From Prochlorococcus sp. scB241_528O2 (lineage in GTDB: Bacteria > Cyanobacteriota > Cyanobacteriia > PCC-6307 > Cyanobiaceae), in contig JFLJ01000132.1 of NCBI GenBank assembly GCA_000634115.1, positions 1 through 39,082 on the forward strand: a DNA stretch of 39,082 nucleotides. The letters are read 5' to 3'. How positions within the stretch are numbered: position 1 is the stretch's first letter; each line of letters opens with the position of its first letter. Positions 8,186-16,133 of this stretch are shown in pieces. The notes beneath the pieces are model-generated. The model had not been told where the DNA came from and did not search any database. It worked only from the letters and a program-made list of their open reading frames with translations. The position numbers and the translations under genes were made by a program.

Positions 8186-8572
8186 TCATGAAAAAAAATC
8201 TAATGGCAAAGGTCCAAAAGTATTAGATTCTTCTGCATCTTCATCATATTGGCAAGTTATTAAAATTCCTTCTCCCAGACCATTCTCAGATCTAACAAAA
8301 ACATTACCAGTTTTTTGGTTGCCTTTTAAAAAAACATATCCATCAGCATGAAGCGAATCTAAATTACCAAATTTTATTGAGGAATATTTATTAGAAATTG
8401 ATTTCAGTGCTTCAATAGCTTTGGTATCAGAAGCTGCCATTATTCCTATTGTTATCCAATCGGCATTATAAATATTAGTTTCTAATTCTATTAATAGTTT
8501 TTTTTCTTGACTACTGCTTAAATGAGGAGCAGTTCTAAGACTGTTTAAATCAGCTAATTTATTTATTTCCAT
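8186..8572 (-). CDS. DUF1824 family protein
   Basis: This 128-residue soluble protein belongs to a cyanobacterial family of unknown function. The visible family features are ADWITIGIMAASDTKAIEALKSI in the first half and, near the end, GILITCQYDEDAEESNTFGPLPLDFF; the closing G-x-x-P-L-D-x-F pattern is what I recognise. No signal peptide or membrane segment is present. It follows the MIF-like gene with a 27-base gap, so the two are probably co-transcribed with the small ORF upstream. No catalytic residues can be proposed. Confidence 0.75.
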   Translation of the reverse strand: MEINKLADLNSLRTAPHLSSSQEKKLLIELETNIYNADWITIGIMAASDTKAIEALKSISNKYSSIKFGNLDSLHADGYVFLKGNQKTGNVFVRSENGLGEGILITCQYDEDAEESNTFGPLPLDFFS

Positions 8573-8599
8573 TAAATTAGTACCTAAAATAATAAATTA

Positions 8600-8932
8600 T
8601 TAACCAAAGGTTCTTCCATTCCAAGCCCATAATGAAGCGGGCACATCCTCGAAAGAAATATAAATTTTATCTATTGGAATTCCAATTTTTTCATAAACAA
8701 AATTAGATATTTGCTTTGCCATCTCTGAAGGATTTAAAGAGCCTATCGACTTAATTTCTAAAAAACAACAAGGTCTTTCATCATCAAAATACATTTCTAA
8801 ATTATCATCTAACTTAGCCATAACAAATCTTTTTGATTTATTTGTTAAAGACGCGACTAATATTGAAATTTCTTCAAGTAATTTCTTCTTATCCTCTATT
8901 TTTGCTGAAGTAGAAACATTAATATAAGGCAT
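8600..8932 (-). CDS. MIF-like tautomerase (macrophage migration inhibitory factor homologue)
   Basis: The 110-residue protein matches the MIF/phenylpyruvate tautomerase superfamily, whose N-terminal proline is the catalytic base after methionine removal. Here it begins MPYINVSTS, so Pro2 is present. VMAKLDDNLEMYFD corresponds to the region with the second conserved lysine, and IGIPIDKIYISFEDVPASLWAWNGRTFG is the typical C-terminus. The human CxxC oxidoreductase motif is not conserved: the equivalent site reads PCCFLEI. A Prochlorococcus MIF homologue has been characterised in the literature as a tautomerase, so the activity is plausible; its natural substrate is unknown. Upstream and downstream genes are on the same strand and very close. 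Confidence 0.9.
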   Translation of the reverse strand: MPYINVSTSAKIEDKKKLLEEISILVASLTNKSKRFVMAKLDDNLEMYFDDERPCCFLEIKSIGSLNPSEMAKQISNFVYEKIGIPIDKIYISFEDVPASLWAWNGRTFG

Positions 8933-8934
8933 AT

Positions 8935-9105
8935 TTATGCAGCTAAATTATCTTTTTGAAAATCATTTTGTAGATTAAAAGTTTTATTTTTTAAAACTTT
9001 TTTTGATGAAAGATATGCCATATCGTATTGACTTATTCCGTTTTTATAGGGATTGAAAAGGGCATTTTTAGATCTACTTTTTTTGCTCCTTTTGAATTCA
9101 ATCAT
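8935..9105 (-). CDS. Small basic protein, unknown (56 residues)
   Basis: This ORF runs from ATG at 9105 to TAA at 8935-8937, two bases before the MIF-like start. The product begins MIEFKRSKKSRSKNALFNPY and continues through a polar segment to a QKDNLAA end. It is lysine-rich, especially in the N-terminal half, and has no membrane segment. The tight spacing suggests an operon with the MIF-like and DUF1824 genes. I do not recognise a family. Composition looks like coding DNA of this genome, but a 56-codon ORF in AT-rich DNA can occur by chance, so this is a candidate only. Confidence 0.45.
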   Translation of the reverse strand: MIEFKRSKKSRSKNALFNPYKNGISQYDMAYLSSKKVLKNKTFNLQNDFQKDNLAA

Positions 9106-9257
9106 TTTTACAAAATTATTAATTATTAATTTAACTTTTTTTTAATAGATGTCTAGCTTTTTTAAAAATCTTTAATTAATTAAATGCAAAATATATTTCT
9201 GAATCACAATATGAATAACTATTTATTAAATTTGAATTAGATCACTTAATAATCGTT

Positions 9258-9896
9258 TTGGAAGTTCTAAATAATTATCAAAGAAAAAAACTTGATGAGA
9301 GCAATGATGAAGAATTTTATTCTGACCCAAAATTTGTTTATCATTTAGATGCGAACTTCAGGCAATATCTATCAAATGTTTATAAAAAAGAAATTTCAGA
9401 CAATTCAACTGTCCTAGATTTAATGTCCAGCTGGGATAGTTACTTACCTCAAGAGAAAAAATATAAAAAAGTTATTGGGCATGGATTAAACAAACAAGAA
9501 CTTGAGAAAAATAAAATTTTTGATACTTATTGGATACAAAATTTCAATTTAAATCAAGAAATTCCTTTAGGTAATGAAAGTGTTGATTTCTGTTTAATGG
9601 TCGCAGCTTGGCAATATTTACAATACCCAGAAAATTTATCTAGAGAAATCGTAAGAATTTTGAGTAATGATGGCAAGTTTATAATATCTTTTTCAAATAG
9701 AGCATTTTGGCATAAGGCTCCCAACATTTGGACTTCATCCACTGAAGAAGAGAGAATTAAATATGTAAGAAAAGTCTTAATATCAAACGGATTTAATGAG
9801 CCAAGAATAATTAAAAAGTTTAATGAACCAGTCCAAAATATCTTCAATTTTTTTAGTAAAGACCCATTTTATTGCTTGATTGCAAGTAAAAAGTAA
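9258..9896 (+). CDS. Class I SAM-dependent methyltransferase-like protein
   Basis: The 212-residue protein has a type 11 methyltransferase layout. STVLDLMSSWDSYLP stands where motif I (usually D-x-G-x-G) would be. A middle segment GNESVDFCLMVAAWQYLQYPE corresponds to motif post-II, and REIVRILSNDGKFIISFSNRAFWHKAP to the region after motif III. The DLMSSW variant of motif I recurs in a bacterial family annotated as SAM-dependent methyltransferase; its substrate is unknown. The start is TTG at 9258; no ATG or GTG exists in frame near it, and the preceding region has no better alternative. It is probably monocistronic, since 96 bases separate it from the next gene. Confidence 0.7.
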   Translation: MEVLNNYQRKKLDESNDEEFYSDPKFVYHLDANFRQYLSNVYKKEISDNSTVLDLMSSWDSYLPQEKKYKKVIGHGLNKQELEKNKIFDTYWIQNFNLNQEIPLGNESVDFCLMVAAWQYLQYPENLSREIVRILSNDGKFIISFSNRAFWHKAPNIWTSSTEEERIKYVRKVLISNGFNEPRIIKKFNEPVQNIFNFFSKDPFYCLIASKK

Positions 9897-9992
9897 ATAA
9901 TACCTTTACTGCATTTCAGATAAAGCTTTGAACAAAGATCTATAGCCATACTTTTAAAGTTTTACTAATATTGGATAGATAATATTAAAAAT

Positions 9993-10238
9993 ATGGGCTC
10001 TAAAAGAGAAAAATATCCTGAAAAATGCCCTTGGGATCTAGGACCTAATCAACACTTAGCTAAAGAAGAAAACTGGACTTTAAGATTAGGTGAAGCAAAC
10101 GTGTGTTTTAGCAAAAACAAATTAGACAATAATTATTTTCATGTAATTAGTAATGAAAATGAAGAACAAATTTTAGCCTTCAGAGCAAGACTGCTTTATC
10201 AAAAACTACTTGATAAAGGATTTAGATTGGTTGAATAA
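9993..10238 (+). CDS. Small conserved-looking protein, unknown
   Basis: An 81-residue soluble protein that I cannot assign. It opens with MGSKREKYPEKCPWDLGPNQ, contains ENWTLRLGEANVCFSKNKLD in the middle and ends with a likely helix around FRARLLYQKLLDKGFRLVE. Two cysteines, a CPW motif and no membrane segment are visible. It follows the methyltransferase-like gene on the same strand and converges on the DUF3386 gene with a five-base gap. The patterned hydrophobics and good start ATG argue that it is a real gene. Confidence 0.6.
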   Translation: MGSKREKYPEKCPWDLGPNQHLAKEENWTLRLGEANVCFSKNKLDNNYFHVISNENEEQILAFRARLLYQKLLDKGFRLVE

Positions 10239-10243
10239 AAAAC

Positions 10244-10897
10244 TTATTTCAATAAACTTAAATCCTCGAAAACAAACTTTTGTATTTCTTCTTCTTGATT
10301 TTGGTTTAAATATTTTATTGATCTCGAATTTAAAATCCAATAATCTTTTTTACCTATATTTATAAATTCATCTTTGTATTCAATTTTTTGAGAATTTGAT
10401 TCTAGGGTTTTTGGATTAATTTGTTGACTAGTATATTTCTTACTAAGAAAACCAACTCCAGTATCAAAAAATTCCTCAACAAAAATCTCAATAATTGTTC
10501 CATGAATTTTTCTATAAACCATATTAATACAATCATCTTTAACCCTATATTTATCTCCTTCATTTCTCCCAGAAACATTCATTTCAATCCCATTTTCAGA
10601 ACTTTTAAGTAAATTAAAATTATTTTCTGAATGAACTGAATTAAATTCTCTTTTTACCCTGTGAATACACACTTCAAACAATTGAGAAGCAATACTTTTC
10701 TTTATGTTTTCTTCATCTATATTTTTAATCTCAGGTTTAAAGTCTTCACCTAATAAGAACTCACCCTCATAAGAATTATCTTCAAATAAATAAGTACACT
10801 TGCCTTTATAGCCTTTGAAATCAGTATTCCATGTATATCTTTTTTCATAAGCATTTTTAAAAATATCTTTGCAACTCTGTTCTTTTAAATTTTTCAT
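10244..10897 (-). CDS. DUF3386 family protein
   Basis: The 217-residue protein belongs to a cyanobacterial and plastid-lineage family of unknown function. I recognise the N-terminal pattern KDIFKNAYEKRYTWNTDFKGY, where other members have an AYENRYTW-x-x-x-FPGY motif, and the later IASQLFEVCIHRVKREFNSVH. There is no signal peptide or membrane helix; the middle looks like alternating beta strands. It lies downstream of flavodoxin on the same strand with 104 bases between, so co-transcription is possible but not shown. No catalytic residues can be named. Confidence 0.75.
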   Translation of the reverse strand: MKNLKEQSCKDIFKNAYEKRYTWNTDFKGYKGKCTYLFEDNSYEGEFLLGEDFKPEIKNIDEENIKKSIASQLFEVCIHRVKREFNSVHSENNFNLLKSSENGIEMNVSGRNEGDKYRVKDDCINMVYRKIHGTIIEIFVEEFFDTGVGFLSKKYTSQQINPKTLESNSQKIEYKDEFINIGKKDYWILNSRSIKYLNQNQEEEIQKFVFEDLSLLK

Positions 10898-11001
10898 TAT
10901 TTTTAATATTTACAAGCAATCATACAAAAAGGCATCTCTAATTGGGATAGAAAGTTTTAATTTATTAAATTGACTATTTTTTTAGGTTTTTTGTCAAAAA
11001 T

Positions 11002-11526
11002 TTAAGCCAAAGAGGGGATTTCACCTTTAAGCTGAGAAGCCCATGCCTCAAGACGCGAATCGGTCAAATCAGATTCACTATCCTCATCAAGAGGTAATCC
11101 ACAAAAGCTTTCTCCAATAACACTTTTAGACTCATCGAATGTATAAGAGGATTTATCTACGTAACCAACCATTTCGGCACCTGCCTTTGTGAAGTAGCTA
11201 TGAAGTTCTTCCATTGCATCACAATAGTTTTCTGTATATGTGGAAGAGTCTCCTAAACCGAAAATTGCAACCTTTTTCCCTGATAAACTTAGTTCACCAA
11301 TATCCTCTAAGATTGAATCCCATGCGGTTCCTGATCTTTCTTCATCTGCTCCAGTGTTCCAAGTTGGTATACCACAGATAATTCCATCAAGGCCTTCAAA
11401 TTCTGAAAGATCATCCACATCAGATACATCTTTAGGTGATTCTGCTGAAGAAATAAAGTTGTGAAGACGATCAGCTACGTCTTCAGTTTTTCCAGTTGTA
11501 GTTGCGTAATAAATTCCTACAGTCAT
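11002..11526 (-). CDS. isiB: Flavodoxin (long-chain)
   Basis: Flavodoxin carries one FMN and replaces ferredoxin as electron acceptor of photosystem I when iron is short. The 174 residues fit the long-chain class. GIYYATTTGKTEDVADRL at the N-terminus holds the phosphate-binding loop TTTGKTE. GIPTWNTGADEERSGTAWD supplies the tryptophan flanking the flavin, and FGLGDSSTYTENYCDAMEEL the aromatic second shield and the long-chain layout. Its charge is strongly acidic, as expected. It is divergent from the peroxiredoxin-like gene, with 142 bases between starts. Iron control is expected; the shared word with the idiA upstream region is noted among the findings. Confidence 0.95.
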   Translation of the reverse strand: MTVGIYYATTTGKTEDVADRLHNFISSAESPKDVSDVDDLSEFEGLDGIICGIPTWNTGADEERSGTAWDSILEDIGELSLSGKKVAIFGLGDSSTYTENYCDAMEELHSYFTKAGAEMVGYVDKSSYTFDESKSVIGESFCGLPLDEDSESDLTDSRLEAWASQLKGEIPSLA

Positions 11527-11668
11527 AACTTCAAAATGTTTACCTTAGAATAATAAAATCTAAAAACGTGTAATTAATTTCTTAAAAAACTTTTTCATGT
11601 AAAATTTTATACTAATTAAAGTATGAAAATTTTTTTGAGGATAATTTAGAAAAAACATTTAAAGCATC

Positions 11669-12403
11669 GTGTCTAAAAAATTTCAAAATGATATCAATAA
11701 TCTTATTGAAGAATTTAACTTTAAAGGAGATAAAAAGTTTAAATTAATTGTTTTATTTGGTTTATTGGGAGATTTTGATAGCTTTGAATATGCAATAAAC
11801 TTAAAAAACTTTATCGATAATCATCAAGATAAAAATTTAGATATTTTTGCCCTTGCTATTGGCAATCAGAAAGGGAAAAATAAATTCTGTAACTTTACTG
11901 GCTTTTGTGCAGATAATCTAATAGTTGTTTCTGATAACAAAATCCATAATAATCTAAAAATTTCAGAAGGATTAGATATAGGTTTAGGTGGATGGATCAA
12001 TATGCTTTTGATGCTATCTGGAATAAATTCTTTTAAAACAATCAAAGAAGTTATCAGAGGTTATACAGGAGATAGTAAAGCGAAACAAATCTATTCAGAC
12101 CTTGACAAAATTGATTTTTTAAAATTTCTAAAATTTTCAGGTGATTCTTTTAAAAAGGTTTTCGGCGATGGTTATTTGAGACCATTTGAATTGGCAACAT
12201 TTAGATTAAATAACATGAATGAAATAATCAAAAACTGGGGTGATTATATTCTTCATGAAAAATACCTTCCACAAAGAGGAGCTTCTTTTTTGTTGAATGA
12301 TAAAAATCAAGTTATTTATAAATTTTTCTCAAGTGATGTTCTTGGATATTCATCGAATATGAGAGATCCTTTAGGATTTTTATCTGATTTAATTAAAGAA
12401 TAG
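11669..12403 (+). CDS. Peroxiredoxin-like (AhpC/TSA-related) protein
   Basis: The 244-residue protein matches a cyanobacterial thioredoxin-fold family annotated as AhpC/TSA-like. FKLIVLFGLLGDFDSFEYA is the first strand region. KFCNFTGFCADNL carries the family K-F-C cysteine. GLGGWINMLLMLSGI, EVIRGYTGDSKAKQIYSD and GYLRPFELATFRLNNMNEII are segments that I recall in other members, ending near the YLPQRGASFLL strand. The classic peroxiredoxin P-x-x-x-T/S-x-x-C active site is absent, so peroxidase activity is uncertain. The start is GTG at 11669. It is 16 bases upstream of the SemiSWEET gene, so the two may form one transcript, divergent from flavodoxin. Confidence 0.65.
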   Translation: MSKKFQNDINNLIEEFNFKGDKKFKLIVLFGLLGDFDSFEYAINLKNFIDNHQDKNLDIFALAIGNQKGKNKFCNFTGFCADNLIVVSDNKIHNNLKISEGLDIGLGGWINMLLMLSGINSFKTIKEVIRGYTGDSKAKQIYSDLDKIDFLKFLKFSGDSFKKVFGDGYLRPFELATFRLNNMNEIIKNWGDYILHEKYLPQRGASFLLNDKNQVIYKFFSSDVLGYSSNMRDPLGFLSDLIKE

Positions 12404-12419
12404 TTTTTAGAAACTTTTT

Positions 12420-12683
12420 ATGAATGTAGATATATTCGGTTATTTTGCAGCAATTTTAACAACAGCTGCTTTTCTACCTCAATTAATAAAGACTTTAAAA
12501 ACAAAAAAGGCAGATGATGTTTCTTTGACAACTTTAATAATGTTTATTATCGGGGTTTTTTCTTGGATTATTTACGGATATAAAATTTCATCTACCCCAA
12601 TATTGATAGCTAATTTAATTACCTTAATCTTAAATCTCTTGATATTAATCTCAAAAATATATTTTTCAAAAACCTTAATGTAA
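12420..12683 (+). CDS. SemiSWEET family sugar transporter-like protein
   Basis: The 87-residue membrane protein has three predicted helices, the size of a bacterial SemiSWEET half-transporter, which dimerises to move small sugars or related solutes. The PQ-loop signature is clear: AAFLPQLIKTLKTKKADDVS, followed by LTTLIMFIIGVFSWIIYG in helix 2 and a third helix near the C-terminus. It lies 16 bases after the peroxiredoxin-like gene. The substrate cannot be predicted. Confidence 0.88.
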   Translation: MNVDIFGYFAAILTTAAFLPQLIKTLKTKKADDVSLTTLIMFIIGVFSWIIYGYKISSTPILIANLITLILNLLILISKIYFSKTLM

Positions 12684-12768
12684 CTAAAAACAATTTATTT
12701 TTAGATCACTGAATTAAAATTACATTATTAAAATTTTATTATTAATTTAGGACTTAATTTTATTTATC

Positions 12769-12993
12769 TTGAAAACTTCAAAATGCTGGGTTTGGTTTAA
12801 AGGTAGCCTTAACAAAGGTGGGTTTTGGAAAGAGGGTTTTACATGTACTTTTGATGAGAAACCAGGAGTTTTAATAGAAAGTCCTGCTTACGTAACTTGT
12901 AGAGTTCCAAATTGGAGAGTTTTGACTAAAGAGCCAGAAGATTTGCATAAATCTCCTTTAATCCCTGATAAAGCAATATGGAAAATAATTTAA
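12769..12993 (+). CDS. Small conserved-looking protein, unknown
   Basis: This 74-residue ORF starts with TTG and reads KTSKCWVWFKGSLNKGGFW, with KEGFTCTFDEKPGVLIES in the middle and a cluster VTCRVPNWRVLTKEPEDLHKS near the end. Three cysteines and five tryptophans are present, and no membrane helix. I recall similar short cyanobacterial sequences without a name, so it is likely real, but I cannot give a function. It stands alone between the SemiSWEET and AEC genes with gaps of 85 and about 50 bases. No ATG start is available. Confidence 0.55.
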   Translation: MKTSKCWVWFKGSLNKGGFWKEGFTCTFDEKPGVLIESPAYVTCRVPNWRVLTKEPEDLHKSPLIPDKAIWKII

Positions 12994-13048
12994 TTTACAC
13001 ATGGGTAAAAAACTTTTTGACTGGGCGACGGCGAGTTAATATTGCTTT

Positions 13049-13981
13049 ATTAAACATTTAATTATTACCATTTACTCTCTGTTTATAAATATTATTCCTT
13101 TCTTAATTTTTGGGTTTTTTCTTGGGAAAAAGAATCCAAGGATTTCTAAATATATTGCAAGACCTCTTATAAGATTTGGCATTCCATTAAGTGTCATGGG
13201 TCTTTTATTAAAAGAGGGTATAGATATAAACCTCATTAAAAGTGCATTCTTGGCATTTTCCTTAATTGGATTTTTAATAGTTCTAATAAATATTTTCCCA
13301 ATATTTAAACAAAGTCTCCCAAATTACACCTTGCAGCTTGCTGGCCTAATAGGTAATACATCATTTCTTGGAATACCAATTGCAATAGCTCTTCTCCCTT
13401 CAAAAACTATAAACTTTACTATCGGATTTGACTTAGGAACAACACTATTCGCTTGGATATTTGGACCTTTTTTTCTTCAAGAAAAATCCCAAAATAAGAA
13501 TATACCAAATATCGAAGGCTTATTAAACGCATTGATAAATAGTCCTGCATCAAGAGGAATCATTGGTGTACTTTTGGCATATCTTTTCCAAATAAATGAG
13601 ATATTAGGCAATTACCTTTGGATCCCTGCAAGAATAGTTATTGCTTTGGCAATAATAATTGTGGGCACAAGGCTAGGAATAATAACAAATCAAAAGAGTA
13701 AAATTTTTGATCTTAATAAAGAAATTAAATTTTCAATTCTATTAAAGTTATTTATTCTTCCTTTTATTGTTTTTTTAATAAGCAAATTTTTAAATTTTGA
13801 CTTCTATCAATCATCAGCAGTAATTCTTCAGGCAGGGACCCCAACGGCAATATCCACAATTTTAATGGCGGAGGCTTATAACGTGAAACAAAAAATCGCA
13901 TCAAAAATTCTTTTTACTACAACTTTAATTTCCATAGCTACAATTCCTCTCTTAAAAATTCTTGTGAATACATTAAACTGA
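13049..13981 (+). CDS. AEC family permease, start codon abnormal
   Basis: This is an integral membrane transporter of the auxin efflux carrier (AEC/BASS-like) family, which exports or imports small organic acids. It has about ten helices, including NTSFLGIPIAIALLPSK in the first repeat and AVILQAGTPTAISTILMAEAY in the second; both are AEC signatures. The first ATG is at 13196, but the reading frame is open back to 13040, and this part encodes a good first helix, INIIPFLIFGFFLGKK, plus YIARPLIRFGIPLSVM. No ATG, GTG or TTG precedes it. I chose ATT at 13049, which would give KHLIITIYSLF after the first residue and 310 residues in all. CTG at 13079 is an alternative. The protein is a real family member; the start is uncertain. 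Confidence 0.75.
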   Translation: MKHLIITIYSLFINIIPFLIFGFFLGKKNPRISKYIARPLIRFGIPLSVMGLLLKEGIDINLIKSAFLAFSLIGFLIVLINIFPIFKQSLPNYTLQLAGLIGNTSFLGIPIAIALLPSKTINFTIGFDLGTTLFAWIFGPFFLQEKSQNKNIPNIEGLLNALINSPASRGIIGVLLAYLFQINEILGNYLWIPARIVIALAIIIVGTRLGIITNQKSKIFDLNKEIKFSILLKLFILPFIVFLISKFLNFDFYQSSAVILQAGTPTAISTILMAEAYNVKQKIASKILFTTTLISIATIPLLKILVNTLN

Positions 13982-14065
13982 AAACTTAGGATTTTAAAAT
14001 GCATGATTTTTGACTAATGTAAAGATAATATCCGGATAACTACATAATGTCTTAAGATTTATATT

Positions 14066-14317
14066 ATGAAGTCAGCGAACCCTGAAAATGAATATATCCC
14101 TTTAGATCTCAGGATTTCTGTGAGAAGGAATACTCTAAGACTCATCTCAGAGATGGCTCAAGATATGGGAATAAGCATTAATGAAGTTTTTAGTTTTTTG
14201 GCAGAAGATTCTGTCATCGATCTCGAATTACTTGAAGATTTGAATGAAATTGAAATCCCCAGTAAGTGCAGCCTTAATGATCTAAAAAAAGCTATTCTTA
14301 AACAAAGACTTTGCTAA
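14066..14317 (+). CDS. Small protein with ribbon-helix-helix-like pattern
   Basis: The 83-residue protein is not one I can name. The central part, IPLDLRISVRRNTLRLISEM followed by AQDMGISINEVFSFLAEDSV, has a short strand and two helices, like MetJ/Arc (RHH) DNA-binding domains. The similarity is only a pattern. The C-terminal part is acidic then basic (KCSLNDLKKAILKQRLC). Its stop codon overlaps by three bases the stop of the convergent GT83 gene. A gene with such a clear ATG and no alternative frame is probably real. Confidence 0.55.
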   Translation: MKSANPENEYIPLDLRISVRRNTLRLISEMAQDMGISINEVFSFLAEDSVIDLELLEDLNEIEIPSKCSLNDLKKAILKQRLC

Positions 14318-16119
14318 AATTTTTCAACTTTTCTATTTTTCCAGTTAGATTTATAACCACTATCCACTAAAAGCTCTGAATACTTATTTAAATCACTTTT
14401 CTGAATTCGCCATAAATTGTAAATACCAAATTCACCCAATTTTTGATGATTAATATTTGACCAATGCTTTTGACTGGATGAGTATTCATCTATAACTACC
14501 AATAAAGATTTGTATTCATAATCAGGCTTATCCTCATAATTTTCTCTCCTATCAGTATTTAACCTGTCTGAAAGATTAATTAATCCTTCTTTAGTGTTTG
14601 GTTCATAAATAACTATTTGTCTCGAATAATAATGTAAGGAAGGTTTTCTTATCCCAATCATCGCTAAAGTTTCTTGCCCCTCACGAATATCTGAAATTAG
14701 TTTTGAGATATTCCTCAAAGGTAATTGCCTAGAGGTATCTGCTAATTTTCTAATTGGCGACATCAAAAAAGATTGGCCAATTAAAAGTAAAATCTGAAGA
14801 TAAAGTAAGATATTTTTGGATTTTAAAGAAAATAAAATTATTGCAAAAAGTGTAAATGAAGAGAAGAACAATTTGGCTTTGAAAATTATCCCAGAGCTTA
14901 TTAGTTCAGATACAAGATTAGGCATTTCAGGATCATTTATTGAACTTATCCATATATTTGAGAAAAAGAATGCTAATGAGACACCAAACAAAATTAAAAT
15001 ATTAAAAATCCATAAATATAAATAACTTTTATTTGGATTTTTTAAGTTTATAAAGCTATTACTAATTAAGATTGCCGCTGCAGGAATTGCTGGCAACCAA
15101 TAACTTGGTAGTTTCGTAGCAGAAATACTAAAGAAGATTAAAACTGATGTTAACCAACATAGAGAATATGTATAAAGGGTTTCAGCGACATTGCAACTTT
15201 CTTTTGAACTTTTAAAGAAATCCTTAAAAGCTTTAAATATACCGTGATATAAAAAAGGGGTGAATGGTAATGAAGCCAATATCATTATGTAAAGAAAAAA
15301 CCAGAATGGTTCTGCATGATTATTTACAACTGAGGTATATCTTTGAAAATTATGATAACCAAAGAAATTGTCCCAAAAAGGCCTTCCTTCTTTTATGAGT
15401 TCTAAGACATACCATGGAACACTTATAAGGCTTGTTATTAAAAAACCTTTCTTAGGGTTTATCTTACAGAGTAACCTTTTCCAATCCTTCTGAATAAATA
15501 AAAAAGATGTAATAGTCAATGTTGCCAAAACAAATGCAACAGGTCCTTTAGTTAAAATTGCAAAACCTAAAAATACCCACGCTGAAATGCATTGATCATT
15601 ATTATCACTTGCCATTCTTCTCCAAAACAAAAGCAGGCTAATCCCTAAAGTTCCAGTTAAAAGAGCATCACTAACGGCAGTTCTACTCCAAATAATTATT
15701 AATGGAGACAGCGCAAAGCCTAATGATGCAACTATTGGAGTTAGGAATTGCCTGTCACCCTTCTGTGGCCAACAAAACAAAGTATCTCCAATCATCAACA
15801 TTAAGAATAAAGATCCCAATGCTGAAGGCAGTCTTGCGGAGAGTGTCCCTAAACTATCCCAAATCTCGTTTTTCGGTAATGAGTAAAAAAAACCCATTAG
15901 CCAATAAATTAGTGGAGGCTTATCAAAACGGAACATTCCATTGACTTTTGGAGTTAACCAATCACCTGATTCACCCATTGCCCGTGCAGCAGCAGCAAAT
16001 AAAGGAGGAGTTTCATCCACTAGTCCTGTAGTCCCTAAACCTAGGAAAAAAATTATGATCCCAGGAACTAAAACTATCAATAAGGTTATGAGCCTTTTTT
16101 TTGTTTTAATAAGAATCAT
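14314..16119 (-). CDS. GT83 (ArnT/PMT-like) membrane glycosyltransferase
   Basis: The 601-residue protein has about 12 membrane helices and a C-terminal soluble part. It belongs to the dolichyl-phosphate-mannose and undecaprenyl-phosphate-sugar transferase fold (PMT/ArnT). Near the N-terminus it has LVDETPPLFAAAARAMGESG with the acidic catalytic loop, DWLTPKVNGMFRFDKPPLIY, the classic GT83 region, then repeated helices. Such enzymes transfer a sugar from a lipid carrier to lipid A or other envelope acceptors in the inner membrane. The substrate is unknown. The gene stop overlaps the convergent gene by three bases, and it lies 14 bases downstream of the pterin-glucosyltransferase-like gene, so the two may be co-transcribed. 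Confidence 0.85.
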   Translation of the reverse strand: MILIKTKKRLITLLIVLVPGIIIFFLGLGTTGLVDETPPLFAAAARAMGESGDWLTPKVNGMFRFDKPPLIYWLMGFFYSLPKNEIWDSLGTLSARLPSALGSLFLMLMIGDTLFCWPQKGDRQFLTPIVASLGFALSPLIIIWSRTAVSDALLTGTLGISLLLFWRRMASDNNDQCISAWVFLGFAILTKGPVAFVLATLTITSFLFIQKDWKRLLCKINPKKGFLITSLISVPWYVLELIKEGRPFWDNFFGYHNFQRYTSVVNNHAEPFWFFLYIMILASLPFTPFLYHGIFKAFKDFFKSSKESCNVAETLYTYSLCWLTSVLIFFSISATKLPSYWLPAIPAAAILISNSFINLKNPNKSYLYLWIFNILILFGVSLAFFFSNIWISSINDPEMPNLVSELISSGIIFKAKLFFSSFTLFAIILFSLKSKNILLYLQILLLIGQSFLMSPIRKLADTSRQLPLRNISKLISDIREGQETLAMIGIRKPSLHYYSRQIVIYEPNTKEGLINLSDRLNTDRRENYEDKPDYEYKSLLVVIDEYSSSQKHWSNINHQKLGEFGIYNLWRIQKSDLNKYSELLVDSGYKSNWKNRKVEKF

Positions 16120-16133
16120 TTAATGTATTTATT

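Noticed and set aside
12684..12704. Terminator CTAAAAA/TTTTTAG after the SemiSWEET gene
   Set aside because: It is a 7-bp all but AT-only hairpin with a 7-base loop and no following T-run. It is too weak to call.
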